From Actinacidiphila acidipaludis (GTDB lineage Bacteria > Actinomycetota > Actinomycetes > Streptomycetales > Streptomycetaceae), in the NCBI RefSeq assembly GCF_019890725.1, contig NZ_JAINZZ010000011.1, positions 62,001 through 126,000 of the forward strand: a stretch of DNA of 64,000 nucleotides, given 5' to 3'. Position numbers and translations under genes: made by a program. This document shows positions 1 through 7,590 of the stretch, in pieces. The notes beneath the pieces were generated by a model. It worked only from the letters and a program-made list of their open reading frames with translations, ran no database searches and was not told the DNA's origin. Position 1 is the first letter of the stretch; every line of letters begins with the position of its first letter.

Positions 1-1
1 G

Positions 2-193
2 GTGATCGGCGGGGTGCTGGGTTTCGTGGGGTTCCTCTACGTCCGCGAGCGGGTGCGGCTGGGCGGCGGCCACCGCACCGCGTGGGCGGCGACCCGCCGG
101 GCCATGCGGGCCGTCGGCGGATCGGTCCTGGTCGAACTGATGGCCTGCCTCCTGGTCACGGGCACGTGGCTGGCCGCGGTCATCATCAGCTGA
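2..193 (+). CDS. C-terminal part of a membrane protein (partial)
   Basis: The reading frame is open from the left edge and stops at 191-193, so only the last 63 or so residues are visible. They contain two hydrophobic stretches (about residues 2-14 and 40-62) separated by a basic loop rich in Arg, which looks like the last two membrane helices of an integral membrane protein. No ribosome binding site can be seen because the window begins one base before the first codon, so the true start is probably upstream. No family can be named from this fragment. Confidence 0.5.
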   Translation: MIGGVLGFVGFLYVRERVRLGGGHRTAWAATRRAMRAVGGSVLVELMACLLVTGTWLAAVIIS

Positions 194-264
194 CGCCCCC
201 CGCCCCCCGCATCGCTCCCGGCCGCGCCCCCGTCCCGGTGAAGCCCGGTGTGGCCCAGCGTCCC

Positions 265-693
265 CTACTCCTCGATCCCCCACCCGAAGATCTTGTAGGG
301 CCGGATCCGGATGAGCTCGGGACTCAGCCCCGCGCCGTGGTCGTGGGGGCCCTCCACCTGCTCGGCGGTGCCGCGGATCTCCACGCCCCGCACCTTCCAG
401 GGGTTGACCGAGGCCACGTCGTCCACGACCAGCGACACATACGGGTTGCCCGCGATGTTCCGCCATTTGCGGGTCTTCCCCATCTGCCAGCCGCCGATGT
501 CCACGCTGCCGTCCGCACGGAGGAAGAAGCCCACCGGGTTGACCTGCGGGCGGCCCTCACGGTCCACCGTGCCCAGCCGGCCCAGGCGCTGCCCGCGCAG
601 ATAGGCCAGCTCGTTGTCGGTCAGCTCGGTGCGCAGTGCCCTGCCGCCGCCCGCCGCCCGGGTCCCCTGGTTGTTCGCGTCGTTCGTCGTCAT
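265..693 (-). CDS. PPOX-class (F420/FMN split-barrel) oxidoreductase
   Basis: A 142-residue protein with the pattern of the pyridoxamine 5'-phosphate oxidase-like split barrel: an N-terminal helix (ELAYLRGQRLGRLGTV), then a segment about reading and comparing substrate-side strands (GRPQVNPVGFFL) and a central strand NPYVSLVVDDV. Members of this family bind FMN or the deazaflavin F420 and reduce or oxidise small molecules in the cytoplasm; the substrate cannot be told here. The frame is open up to 852, but the ATG at 693 (MTTNDANN) is the best start because the upstream extension is low-complexity and Pro/Arg rich. Family call is firm, cofactor is inference. Confidence 0.8.
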   Translation of the reverse strand: MTTNDANNQGTRAAGGGRALRTELTDNELAYLRGQRLGRLGTVDREGRPQVNPVGFFLRADGSVDIGGWQMGKTRKWRNIAGNPYVSLVVDDVASVNPWKVRGVEIRGTAEQVEGPHDHGAGLSPELIRIRPYKIFGWGIEE

Positions 694-1012
694 ACCGTCA
701 GCCTCACACCCCGTGGGGTCCGCGGCATCGGGCGGTGGACCCAGAGGGCGCGGCGCCCGGAACCGGGCCGTTGGTCGTAGGACCCCTTTCCCAAAAAAGG
801 GCGCGGCACCGCCGCCGGCCGCCGGGCGGGACATCCGCCCGGCCCGGCACAACAGCTCGCGACCGGTGAGGCGTAACCGCCCGCGGACACGGGGAGAACC
901 GCTGAACCGGGTCAGAGAGCGCTCTCACGCAGCGCCCGGTGACCGGATACGCTGTGCCCGTCGAGAAATTGGTCCCCGAATTTCTGTTATCCGCGCGTGA
1001 AGGAGCCCTCCG
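694..1012. other. Intergenic region with LacI operator and promoter-like sequence
   Basis: This 319-bp gap separates the divergent PPOX gene and the LacI-type gene. It holds the 12-bp palindrome listed separately, and downstream of it a candidate -10 element TACGCT at 948-953, which would place the palindrome over the -35 region. I see no small gene here with a believable ribosome binding site. A short imperfect hairpin, CCCTTT with AAAGGG around 784-801, is too weak to call. Confidence 0.4.
915..926. promoter_or_regulatory. LacI-type operator (perfect 12-bp palindrome)
   Basis: GAGAGCGCTCTC is a perfect palindrome with the central CG typical of LacI-family operators. It lies 87 bp upstream of the LacI-type gene starting at 1013, so autoregulation is likely. 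The same 12 bases recur at 25299-25310 in front of the large secreted GH3 gene. Known actinobacterial LacI operators such as that of CebR have a similar core (GAGCGCTC). Binding by this particular regulator is inference. Confidence 0.6.
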
Positions 1013-2047
1013 TTGTCCGACCCGAGCCTGGCGCACCGTCCCACTCTGGAGGCCGTCGCCGCACGGGCCGGTGTGTCGCGGGCGACCGCGTCGCGGGTGG
1101 TCAACGGCAGTGACGGCGTGCGAGCCCCGCTGGCCGAGCGGGTGCGGCGCGCGGTCGACGAGCTCGGCTATGTGCCCAACCAGGCCGCCCGCACCCTGGT
1201 GACCCGCCGCAACGACGCCATCGCCGTGGTCGTCGCGGAACCCGAGACGCGCTTCTTCTCCGACCCCTTCTTCGCCCAGCAGGTGCGGGGCATCAGCAAG
1301 GAACTCACCGCGCACGACAACCAGTTGGTGCTGCTGCTGACCGAGGGCGCGGCGGACTACGAGCGGGTGGGCCGCTATCTGGCCGGCGGCCACGTCGACG
1401 GCGCCCTGCTCTTCTCGCTGCACGACGACGACACCCTGCCGGGGCTCGCCCGCCGGGCCGGTGTGCCGACCGTGATCGGCGGCCGACCCGGCTGGTCGGA
1501 CGCCGACACGCTCTACGTCGACTGCGACAACCGCGGCGGCGCGCGCGAGGCGGTGCGTCATCTGCTCGACGGCGGACGGCGCCGGATCGCCCACATCGCC
1601 GGGCCGCTGGACCAGACCGCGTCCGTCGACCGGCTGGAGGGGTTCCGGGACGCGCTGCCCGGCACCGACCCGGGGATGATCATCGAGGGCGACTTCACGC
1701 CGGAGGGCGGCGCCCGGGCGATGGCGGACCTGCTGGACCGCTGCCCCGACCTGGACGCGGTGTTCGCGGCCTCCGACGTGATGGCGTCGGGCGCGCTGCG
1801 GGTTCTGCGGACGCGCGGGGTGCGGGTCCCGGAGGACGTCGCGATGGTCGGCTTCGACGACATCGTCTCGGTCGCCGAGTGGACCGACCCGCCGCTGACC
1901 ACGATCCGCCAGGACATCGAGGAGATGGGCCGGATGATGGCCCGTCTGCTGCTGCGCCGGGTCTCCCCCGGTCCGGGGCAGCAGGAGTCGCCCGCTCTGT
2001 CCTCGATCGTCACGCCGACCCAACTGGTGGTGCGGGCTTCGGCCTGA
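1013..2047 (+). CDS. LacI-family transcriptional regulator
   Basis: A 344-residue regulator: N-terminal helix-turn-helix and hinge (about residues 6-62, with VSRATASRVVNG as recognition helix), followed by a periplasmic-binding-protein-like sensor domain to the C-terminus (motifs GHVDGALLFS and VGFDDIVSVAEWTDPPLTT). Such proteins repress sugar-use genes and are released by a sugar ligand. It starts at TTG 1013, supported by AAGGAG seven bases upstream. No transport or hydrolase gene adjoins it; the nearest hint of target is the shared palindrome at 915 and 25299, which points to itself and to the discoidin-GH3 gene. Ligand unknown. Confidence 0.9.
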   Translation: MSDPSLAHRPTLEAVAARAGVSRATASRVVNGSDGVRAPLAERVRRAVDELGYVPNQAARTLVTRRNDAIAVVVAEPETRFFSDPFFAQQVRGISKELTAHDNQLVLLLTEGAADYERVGRYLAGGHVDGALLFSLHDDDTLPGLARRAGVPTVIGGRPGWSDADTLYVDCDNRGGAREAVRHLLDGGRRRIAHIAGPLDQTASVDRLEGFRDALPGTDPGMIIEGDFTPEGGARAMADLLDRCPDLDAVFAASDVMASGALRVLRTRGVRVPEDVAMVGFDDIVSVAEWTDPPLTTIRQDIEEMGRMMARLLLRRVSPGPGQQESPALSSIVTPTQLVVRASA

Positions 2048-2312
2048 CGGCCCCGCTGCCCCCGGCCGGAACGCCCTCCACGGTTCCGCGCCCTCCTGAC
2101 GGCTGATCACTCACCCCTGTCCGCAGGCCCCCGCAGACCCCACAGACCCCCCGCAGGCCTCACGCGACACCGCTGTCACCTCGTCGAACGGTCATGTTCG
2201 ACACACATCCCGATGTTGCCGGTTGGAAACGGCGGGCAAAGGGAAAGTCACGGTCAGACAGCGAACGTGGTGCTGCGGTGAAGGCCGCGCGTGGATACGA
2301 GGAGGGTTCGAC

Positions 2313-2444
2313 ATGGCCTACAGCGTCATTCTCGGGATCGTGATCGTCGCACTCGTGGTCGCCGGCGTCGTCGGGTCGTTCTGGAGCGCGGGAAGTCCGA
2401 TCGGAGTCCGCCGCCGCCCCGGACGGCGCGGCGGCGCGGGATGA
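2313..2444 (+). CDS. Small single-pass membrane protein, unknown function
   Basis: A 43-residue ORF starting at ATG 2313 with a strong AGGAGGG about seven bases upstream. The N-terminal half is one hydrophobic helix (MAYSVILGIVIVALVVAG) and the tail is short and Arg/Gly rich, ending in the cytoplasm if the positive-inside rule holds. Short proteins of this shape are common in Streptomyces and mostly uncharacterised. It stands alone between the LacI gene and the convergent rsgA gene. The good ribosome binding site and clear helix make a real gene likely, but no function can be assigned. Confidence 0.5.
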   Translation: MAYSVILGIVIVALVVAGVVGSFWSAGSPIGVRRRPGRRGGAG

Positions 2445-2625
2445 GGCGGCGGGCCGGACGGTCCGGACGAGGTGTGCCGGACGGGACGTGCCGGACCTGA
2501 CGAGCCGGACCCGACGTGCCGGACGGGGGTGCCCCAGGGGGTGACGCCGTCTCCCGGTGTTTCGGCGGTCGCCGCGCCCGCCGCTGATCGGTTGATCCGA
2601 TGAAGCGGCGGGCGCGGCGGCGCGC

Positions 2626-3738
2626 TCAGTAGACGCGGCGGTGACCGCCGCCGCCACCCCTCTTGCGTTCGTACATCTCCCTCCCGGCGGCCGAGCGCTG
2701 CTTCCACTCGCGCCGCATCTCGGCGCGCAGCCGCTGGTCGGTGCGCGAGGCGATCCAGGCGTTCTCCCGCAGCAGCTTGCGGTAGCTGTCCAGGCGGCGG
2801 TGCGGCAGCGTGCCGTCCTCCAGCGCGGCCAGCACCGCGCAGCCCGGCTCGGACTGGTGCGAGCAGTCCTGGAACCGGCAGTCCGCGGCGAGCGCCTCGA
2901 TCTCCGCGAAGACCTGGGAGACGCCGGACTCGGCGTCCCACAGGCCCACACCGCGCAGCCCTGGGGTGTCGATGAGGACCCCGCCGTCGGGCAGCGGCAG
3001 CATGTCGCGCGTGGTGGTCGTGTGCCGGCCCTTGCCGTCGGCGTCGCGGATGGCCTGCACCTCCTGTGCGTACGCGCCCGTCAGGGCGTTGGTCAGCGTG
3101 GACTTGCCCGCGCCGGACTGGCCGAGGAGTACCGCGGTGCCGCCGCCCAGGACCGCGGCGAGGACGTCCAGCCCTTCGCCGGTGGCCGCGCTCGCCACCA
3201 CCACCTGGACGCCGGGGGCGGCGGCCTCGGCGTCGGCGAGCAGGTACGTGACGTCGGGCACCAGGTCGGCCTTGGTCAGCACCACGAGCGGCTCGGCGCC
3301 GCTCTCCCAGGCCAGCGACAGGAACCGTTCCAGCCGCCCGAGGTCCAGTTCGGCCGCCAGCGACACGCAGACGACCGCGTGGTCGACGTTGGCCGCGAGC
3401 ACCTGGCCCTCGGACCGCTTGGACGACGTCGAGCGCACGAACTGGCTGCGGCGCGGCAGCAGTTCACGCACCAGACGGGGATCGGCGCCGGCCGGGTCGA
3501 CCGCCGCCCAGTCCCCGGTGCAGACGATGCGCATCGGGTCGGGCGGCATCACCAGCGAGGTGTCGGCGCGGACGGTTCCGTCGGGCGTGAACACGTCGCA
3601 CGCGTTGCGGTCCACCCGCACCACCCGCCCGGGCACGAGCCCCTGCGCGGCGTACGGTGCGAACTCCGCCTCCCACACGTCGTCCCAGCCGTAGGGGACG
3701 AGGGCGTGCGAGGAGGCGTCACGGAATGAGAAAGACAA
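2626..3738 (-). CDS. rsgA: Ribosome small subunit-dependent GTPase RsgA
   Basis: A 370-residue circularly permuted GTPase that assists 30S subunit maturation. The order is OB-like N-terminal domain, then G4 (TKAD, near residue 151), then the P-loop GQSGAGKST (near residue 204), then the G3 region DTPGLRG, then a C-terminal zinc-binding segment with the CxxxxCxH...C pattern (near residues 286-300); this G4-G1-G3 order is diagnostic. The tail is basic and Gly rich. The start is a TTG at 3738 with GAAGGG six bases upstream; that site is part of a small hairpin, and a 22-codon ORF lies 71 bases upstream. It is a single gene, not in a housekeeping operon, so it may be a second or specialised copy (inference). 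Confidence 0.92.
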   Translation of the reverse strand: MSFSFRDASSHALVPYGWDDVWEAEFAPYAAQGLVPGRVVRVDRNACDVFTPDGTVRADTSLVMPPDPMRIVCTGDWAAVDPAGADPRLVRELLPRRSQFVRSTSSKRSEGQVLAANVDHAVVCVSLAAELDLGRLERFLSLAWESGAEPLVVLTKADLVPDVTYLLADAEAAAPGVQVVVASAATGEGLDVLAAVLGGGTAVLLGQSGAGKSTLTNALTGAYAQEVQAIRDADGKGRHTTTTRDMLPLPDGGVLIDTPGLRGVGLWDAESGVSQVFAEIEALAADCRFQDCSHQSEPGCAVLAALEDGTLPHRRLDSYRKLLRENAWIASRTDQRLRAEMRREWKQRSAAGREMYERKRGGGGGHRRVY

Positions 3739-3749
3739 GGGGAACCCTT
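3737..3749 (-). promoter_or_regulatory. Hairpin over the rsgA ribosome binding site
   Basis: On the minus strand the sequence AAGGG-TTC-CCCTT forms a five-pair stem with a three-base loop that contains both the Shine-Dalgarno bases and the first bases of the TTG start codon. In addition CCTTC just after the stop of the upstream short ORF (complement of 3801-3805) could pair with GAAGG of the same site. Together these would allow translation of rsgA to be gated by events on the short ORF. Direct sequence observation; function is inference. Confidence 0.35.
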
Positions 3750-3809
3750 CGACAGGGGCGGCCCCGGCGTCCGCGCGCGAGCGGCGCGGCAGAAGAGAGG
3801 GAAGGTGGG

Positions 3810-3878
3810 TCAGCCGGAGACCACGGGAGAGGAAACGATCTGCTGAGAGCGGGCAGCGCCCATCACGAAGACAGCCAT
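3810..3878 (-). CDS. Candidate 22-residue leader peptide upstream of rsgA
   Basis: An ATG at 3878 opens a 22-codon ORF ending at TGA 3810-3812, preceded by GGGAGG nine or so bases upstream, a better site than that of rsgA itself. The peptide starts MAVFVMGAAR and ends in SSPVVSG. The VFVM stretch resembles the IFVI stalling segment of the ErmC leader peptide. It ends 71 bases before the rsgA start, whose ribosome binding site can be paired. This fits a translational attenuator of a ribosome-acting GTPase, but conservation is untested and chance occurrence is possible. Confidence 0.4.
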   Translation of the reverse strand: MAVFVMGAARSQQIVSSPVVSG

Positions 3879-4085
3879 CGGTTCACACCTCCCGGATCAC
3901 ATCAACGGCCGACACGGTGGCCGGAACGGCTCCCGCGGGAACACTTGGGACGTTAGCGGGTCCGGTTGCGGGGCGCCACCGATTTATGGACCGCACGTGC
4001 ACCGGCCGCTGGTGAGCGCCACCCGCCTCCCCTGGTGCGCCGACCCAGGGAAGGTGGACGCGGGCCGATGGTGGAGAGTACGGGC

Positions 4086-4634
4086 ATGGAGTTCTTCTGC
4101 TACCACCGCGACCGGCCCGGTTCCGAGGGGCTGCGCGACGCGCTGCTGGAGGACCACTGGTCCTACATGGACGGCTTCGCCGAGGAGATGATCGCCCGCG
4201 GGCCGACGATCGACCGCGAACTCGACGTGGCGACGGGCAGCGTGCACGTCCTCGACCTGCCGGACCCGGCGGCCGCGCGGGAGTTCGCGTTCCGGGAGCC
4301 GTGCTACCAGGCCGGCGCGTACCGGGACGTCATGGTGCGGCGGTGGCGCAACCTGCTCGGGCGCACGATGTGGGAGTTCTCCGGCGGACGCACCGGCGGC
4401 AACCGCTACTTCGTGCTCGGTCTCGGCGAGGGTGCGGGCGCCGATCTCGAACCGCCCGCCGAGCCAGACGAGTTGATCGCCTACGGCCCGCTGCTGTCGG
4501 ACGACGCGACGACCTGGCTGGGCACGGCGGTCCTGCTCCGCGCACCCGACGCGGCCACCGCCCGCACCGTCCTGACCGCCGGGGCGTACGCCTCCGTCGA
4601 GGTCCACGACTGGCAGTTCGGCGGCCGCCAGTAG
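4086..4634 (+). CDS. YciI-like protein
   Basis: A 182-residue protein with the YCII-type ferredoxin-like fold: an N-terminal strand MEFFCYHRDRPG, a conserved His in LLEDHWSYMDGF, and a later strand segment reading ADPDAAREF-like (LDLPDPAAAREFAFREPCYQAGAYRDV). The length suggests one full YCII unit followed by a divergent second half of similar layout (EPDELIAYGPLLSDDATTW). YciI proteins are small cytoplasmic enzymes or binding proteins of mostly unknown chemistry. The ATG at 4086 is chosen because GGAG lies nine bases upstream; an in-frame ATG at 4068 is possible. No operon partner. Confidence 0.65.
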   Translation: MEFFCYHRDRPGSEGLRDALLEDHWSYMDGFAEEMIARGPTIDRELDVATGSVHVLDLPDPAAAREFAFREPCYQAGAYRDVMVRRWRNLLGRTMWEFSGGRTGGNRYFVLGLGEGAGADLEPPAEPDELIAYGPLLSDDATTWLGTAVLLRAPDAATARTVLTAGAYASVEVHDWQFGGRQ

Positions 4635-4691
4635 TGCCCGCCGCACGGGAGATCCCCGGGCGGCCTTCAACCGGCCACAACCGCGGAGGCC

Positions 4692-5459
4692 TTACGGCAG
4701 AAGCGCGGCGACGCGGTCGCGGACGGCGTCCTTGCCCTGGGGGCCGGTGCGGAGGAGCCGCTGGGGGGCGTCCGGGTCGCGCGTCAGGATGTGCAGGCGG
4801 CCGTCATTGCGGGAGAGCACCATGTCGGTGGTGTCGCCGGCGATCTCGGCCGAGCCCTCGGCCGTGTAGTCGATCACCGTCACCAGGGCCGACCGTTCGG
4901 CGTCGGCGAGGAGCGCGTCGCCGTCCACCTCGCGCCCGCCGTCCGGCGACGAGCCGGTGGGGAGCCACTCGGTGAGGATGTCCAGGGCCTGGTCCATGGT
5001 GTAGAGGCCGATCTGGTGGACGCCGAGCGCGTCGATGCGGACCATCATGCAGATCCGCTCGGGCTGCGGCAGCAGCAGGATCCGCCAGGGCTCGCCCGCC
5101 TGCGTCCCGGTGGCGCGGGCGTCCAGCACGGTCCGGGCCCGCTGCTGGAAGGCCACGGCGATCCCGAGGTCGCCGCGGACCTGCACCTGCTCGCTGGTCG
5201 AACCGGCCAGCAGCAGTTCGCGGGCGGCCAGCGAGCGCACGGCCTCGGCCAGCACCTCGTCGGAGGGCCGGGCCTCCAGGAAGTCCACGATCGCGTCGAC
5301 GGCGGTGAGTTCGGCGATGGTGTAGGCGCCGAGCAGCACCGGCCCGGTATTCACCAGGCTGACGACGGCGGACACCAGTCCGGTCGGCAGTGAGGCCGCC
5401 CCCGGGCTCTGGCCCGGGTTCTGCGCCCCCGATCCCGGCGGCGGCTGCTCGTCACTCAT
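4692..5459 (-). CDS. Conserved-looking hypothetical protein (paired with the next gene)
   Basis: A 255-residue soluble protein with a disordered, Pro/Gly-rich N-terminus (about residues 1-25) and an acidic alpha/beta body. I do not recognise the family. It carries segments such as PWRILLLPQPERICMMVRI and HQIGLYTMDQALDILTEWLP that look like strands and a helix of a compact domain, and no signal peptide or membrane helix. Its start codon overlaps the end of the upstream gene by eight bases, so the two are translated from one message and probably act together. No sequence clue to the job. Confidence 0.7.
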   Translation of the reverse strand: MSDEQPPPGSGAQNPGQSPGAASLPTGLVSAVVSLVNTGPVLLGAYTIAELTAVDAIVDFLEARPSDEVLAEAVRSLAARELLLAGSTSEQVQVRGDLGIAVAFQQRARTVLDARATGTQAGEPWRILLLPQPERICMMVRIDALGVHQIGLYTMDQALDILTEWLPTGSSPDGGREVDGDALLADAERSALVTVIDYTAEGSAEIAGDTTDMVLSRNDGRLHILTRDPDAPQRLLRTGPQGKDAVRDRVAALLP

Positions 5460-6366
5460 CTGCGCCTCCCGTTCGCGTCGACCCCTGCCCTGGCAGTTGG
5501 TGGGACTCGGCGAGCACCTGGGCGGCGACGAGCGAGGGCGTCTCGGTCACCCACACCTCGGAGTTGCCGAACAGGCCGCGCCCGCCCCGCTCGGTCAGCG
5601 CCTGGCCCAGCTCGCCGGCCAGGTCCTGCCGGTCCGGGGGCGGGAAGCGGACGGCCAGGTCCTGGGACACGGACGTCACGTCGTCGTCCTCCTCGATCCG
5701 GCGCAGGGCCGCCGTCAGCGCGCGTGCGACGGGCGGCGACAGGGACGTCGAGGTGGCCACCACCGGCGCCAGGTACATCGGGTGCCGCTCGGTCATCCGG
5801 GACAGGCCCCAGGGGCCGACGTTGCTGCGGGTGACCCGGTAGACGACGTAGTCCATGAGGTGCTTGAGGTCGTCCGGCCCGGGCAGTTTGCGTTTGCCGA
5901 ACGCGGCCGGGGTCTTCTCCAGCTGGACCCAGGTGCCCTGCGCGGTGCGTCCGTGCAGCTTCTCCCGCACCACGTGGCCGCGCATCCCGATGTCGGGGTA
6001 GCGGGTCTTGTCGATGTCGCGGTGGTGGCTGGACAGCCGCGGCCGGCTGAGCCCGTCGAACTTCCAACCGTCGTACAGCGCCGGGTCGTCGACCAGCACG
6101 TGGCCGCCGCACAGCACGTCGTGGAGCTGCGGGACCTGCATGCCGTGCCGCTCCAGGTCCGAGAGGATCACCGCCTCCTCGGGGCTGAGCCGGCGGGTCG
6201 CCGCGACCAGGCCCTTGCGGTAGGCGCCGGCCCGGGCGGTGATCTCGATCATCAGCCGGACCCGTTCGCGGATCTGTTCCGCCTGACGGGCCCGCGCGTC
6301 GTCGCGGGCAGCCGCACCGGACCGCCCGGACCGTGTGACGCCCGCCAGGGGGTGCTTGCGATCCAC
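5452..6366 (-). CDS. Hypothetical protein, operon partner of the previous gene
   Basis: A 304-residue protein of unknown family, predicted cytoplasmic. It begins with a basic, Ala/Arg-rich helix (about residues 15-45), has a middle part with HDVLCGGHVLVDDPALYDGW and several His and Trp residues, and an Asp/Glu-rich C-terminal third. The start is uncertain: GTG 6366 lies just downstream of a TGTACT -10-like box and could be leaderless, while an upstream GTG at 6441 would add 25 low-complexity residues. It overlaps the following gene by eight bases. The XRE gene lies upstream on the same strand. Confidence 0.65.
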   Translation of the reverse strand: MDRKHPLAGVTRSGRSGAAARDDARARQAEQIRERVRLMIEITARAGAYRKGLVAATRRLSPEEAVILSDLERHGMQVPQLHDVLCGGHVLVDDPALYDGWKFDGLSRPRLSSHHRDIDKTRYPDIGMRGHVVREKLHGRTAQGTWVQLEKTPAAFGKRKLPGPDDLKHLMDYVVYRVTRSNVGPWGLSRMTERHPMYLAPVVATSTSLSPPVARALTAALRRIEEDDDVTSVSQDLAVRFPPPDRQDLAGELGQALTERGGRGLFGNSEVWVTETPSLVAAQVLAESHQLPGQGSTRTGGADE

Positions 6367-6477
6367 CCCGCCAGTACAGCACAGCGGGCTCCGGCCCGCG
6401 CGCGGGCGAGGGCCGCCGGGAATCGTTGCCCAGGTCGGCACCGCCGCGGGCGTCGTCGCAGGCCGGAGGGGTGACGG

Positions 6478-6762
6478 TCAGGCCGTCATGGCCCGCTCGC
6501 CCCCTTCCGCGTCCACGGCGTCCTCGGCGCACGCGGCGGCGAGCTGGTCCAGCGACAGGTTCAGCGCGTGGGCCAGGGCCGCCACGGTGAAGAAGGCGGG
6601 GGTCGGCGCCCGGCCGGTCTCGATCTTGCGGAGCGTCTCGGCGGACACCCCGGCGGCCGCCGCGACCTCGACCATGCTGCGGTCACCGCGGGCCTGGCGC
6701 AGCAGGGTTCCGAAGCGCTCTCCGCGTCGCCGTTCCTGCGGGCTCAGAGGAACTCTCACCAT
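6478..6762 (-). CDS. XRE-family transcriptional regulator
   Basis: A 94-residue protein almost entirely made of a Cro/CI-type helix-turn-helix: ERFGTLLRQARGDRSMVEVAAAAGVSAETLRKIETGRAP, followed by a helix LAHALNLSLDQLAAAC and an acidic tail. It is divergent from the methionine aminopeptidase gene and the two share a 60-bp promoter region containing a 20-bp near-perfect palindrome. ATG 6762 has no ribosome binding site, and TAGTAT (6775-6770) sits seven bases upstream, so the transcript is likely leaderless. It probably represses itself and the neighbouring map gene. Confidence 0.85.
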   Translation of the reverse strand: MVRVPLSPQERRRGERFGTLLRQARGDRSMVEVAAAAGVSAETLRKIETGRAPTPAFFTVAALAHALNLSLDQLAAACAEDAVDAEGGERAMTA

Positions 6763-6770
6763 GCCCGTGA

Positions 6771-6790
6771 TACTAATACCGGTATAAGTA
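6771..6790. promoter_or_regulatory. 20-bp palindromic operator in the XRE/map divergent promoter
   Basis: TACTAATACCGGTATAAGTA reads the same on both strands apart from one base pair in each arm. It contains the likely -10 box of both divergent genes, TAGTAT leftward and TATAAG (6783-6788) rightward, so a bound dimer would block both. The adjacent XRE regulator is the obvious ligand. The symmetry is seen directly; the regulator assignment is inference. Confidence 0.7.
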
Positions 6791-6822
6791 TTGGGTGACA
6801 TCGCCTCGCAGGGAGTACGGCC

Positions 6823-7590
6823 ATGGTGGAGATCAAGACGGACGCGGCACTGGAGAAGATGCGGGAGGCCGGGCGGGTCGTGGCCCACGCGCTCGAGGCC
6901 GCCCGCGCGGCGGCAGCCGTGGGAGTCCGCCTGCGCGAGCTGGACGAAGCCGCCCGCGGCGTTCTCGCCGAGGCCGGCGCGCGCTCCCCGTTCCTGGGCT
7001 ACCGGCCGTCCTTCGCCCCGGTCCCGTTCCCCGCCGTGATCTGCGCCTCGGTGAACGACGCCGTCGTGCACGGCATCCCGGACGACTACCGCCTGCGGGA
7101 CGGCGATCTGGTCAGCGTGGACTGCGGCGCCGAGCTCGACGGCTGGACCGGCGACGCCGCGATCAGCTTCACCGTCGGCACGCCCCGCCCGGCGGACGTC
7201 GAACTCATCGCGGCCACCCAGCAGGCGCTGGACGCCGGCATCGCGGCGGCCACCGTCGGCCACCGCATCGGCGACATCTCGCACGCCATCAGCAGGATCG
7301 CCCGCAAGGCCGGGTGCGGCATGCCGGTCGACTTCGGCGGCCACGGGATCGGCCGCCGGATGCACGAGGACCCGCACGTCGCCAACCACGGCCGCCCAGG
7401 ACGCGGCTTCCCGCTGCGTCACGGCCTGGCGCTCGCCCTGGAGCCGATGTTCATGGCGGGCGGCCGCAACGACTACCGCACCGACCTGGACGGCTGGACC
7501 CTCCGGACCACCGACGGCAGCCGCGCCGCCCACATCGAGCACACCGTCGCCATCACCGCCGACGGCCCCCGCGTCCTCACGCTGCCGTGA
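6823..7590 (+). CDS. map: Type I methionine aminopeptidase
   Basis: A 255-residue metalloprotease that removes the N-terminal Met from new proteins. The five metal ligands of the family are visible: Asp100 (VSVDCG), Asp111 (TGDAA), the His of FGGHGIG, the Glu of LEPMF and the Glu of HIEHT. The length is normal for the bacterial short form without an N-terminal zinc finger. ATG 6823 has GGGAG about nine bases upstream. It is probably an accessory copy next to the usual one in the ribosomal protein cluster, under control of the divergent XRE regulator (inference). Confidence 0.92.
   Translation: MVEIKTDAALEKMREAGRVVAHALEAARAAAAVGVRLRELDEAARGVLAEAGARSPFLGYRPSFAPVPFPAVICASVNDAVVHGIPDDYRLRDGDLVSVDCGAELDGWTGDAAISFTVGTPRPADVELIAATQQALDAGIAAATVGHRIGDISHAISRIARKAGCGMPVDFGGHGIGRRMHEDPHVANHGRPGRGFPLRHGLALALEPMFMAGGRNDYRTDLDGWTLRTTDGSRAAHIEHTVAITADGPRVLTLP

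Noticed and set aside
4301..4975. Plus-strand 224-codon frame overlapping the YciI gene and the hypothetical gene
   Set aside because: Very Arg-rich, crosses the 3' ends of two convergent genes and shows no ribosome binding site.
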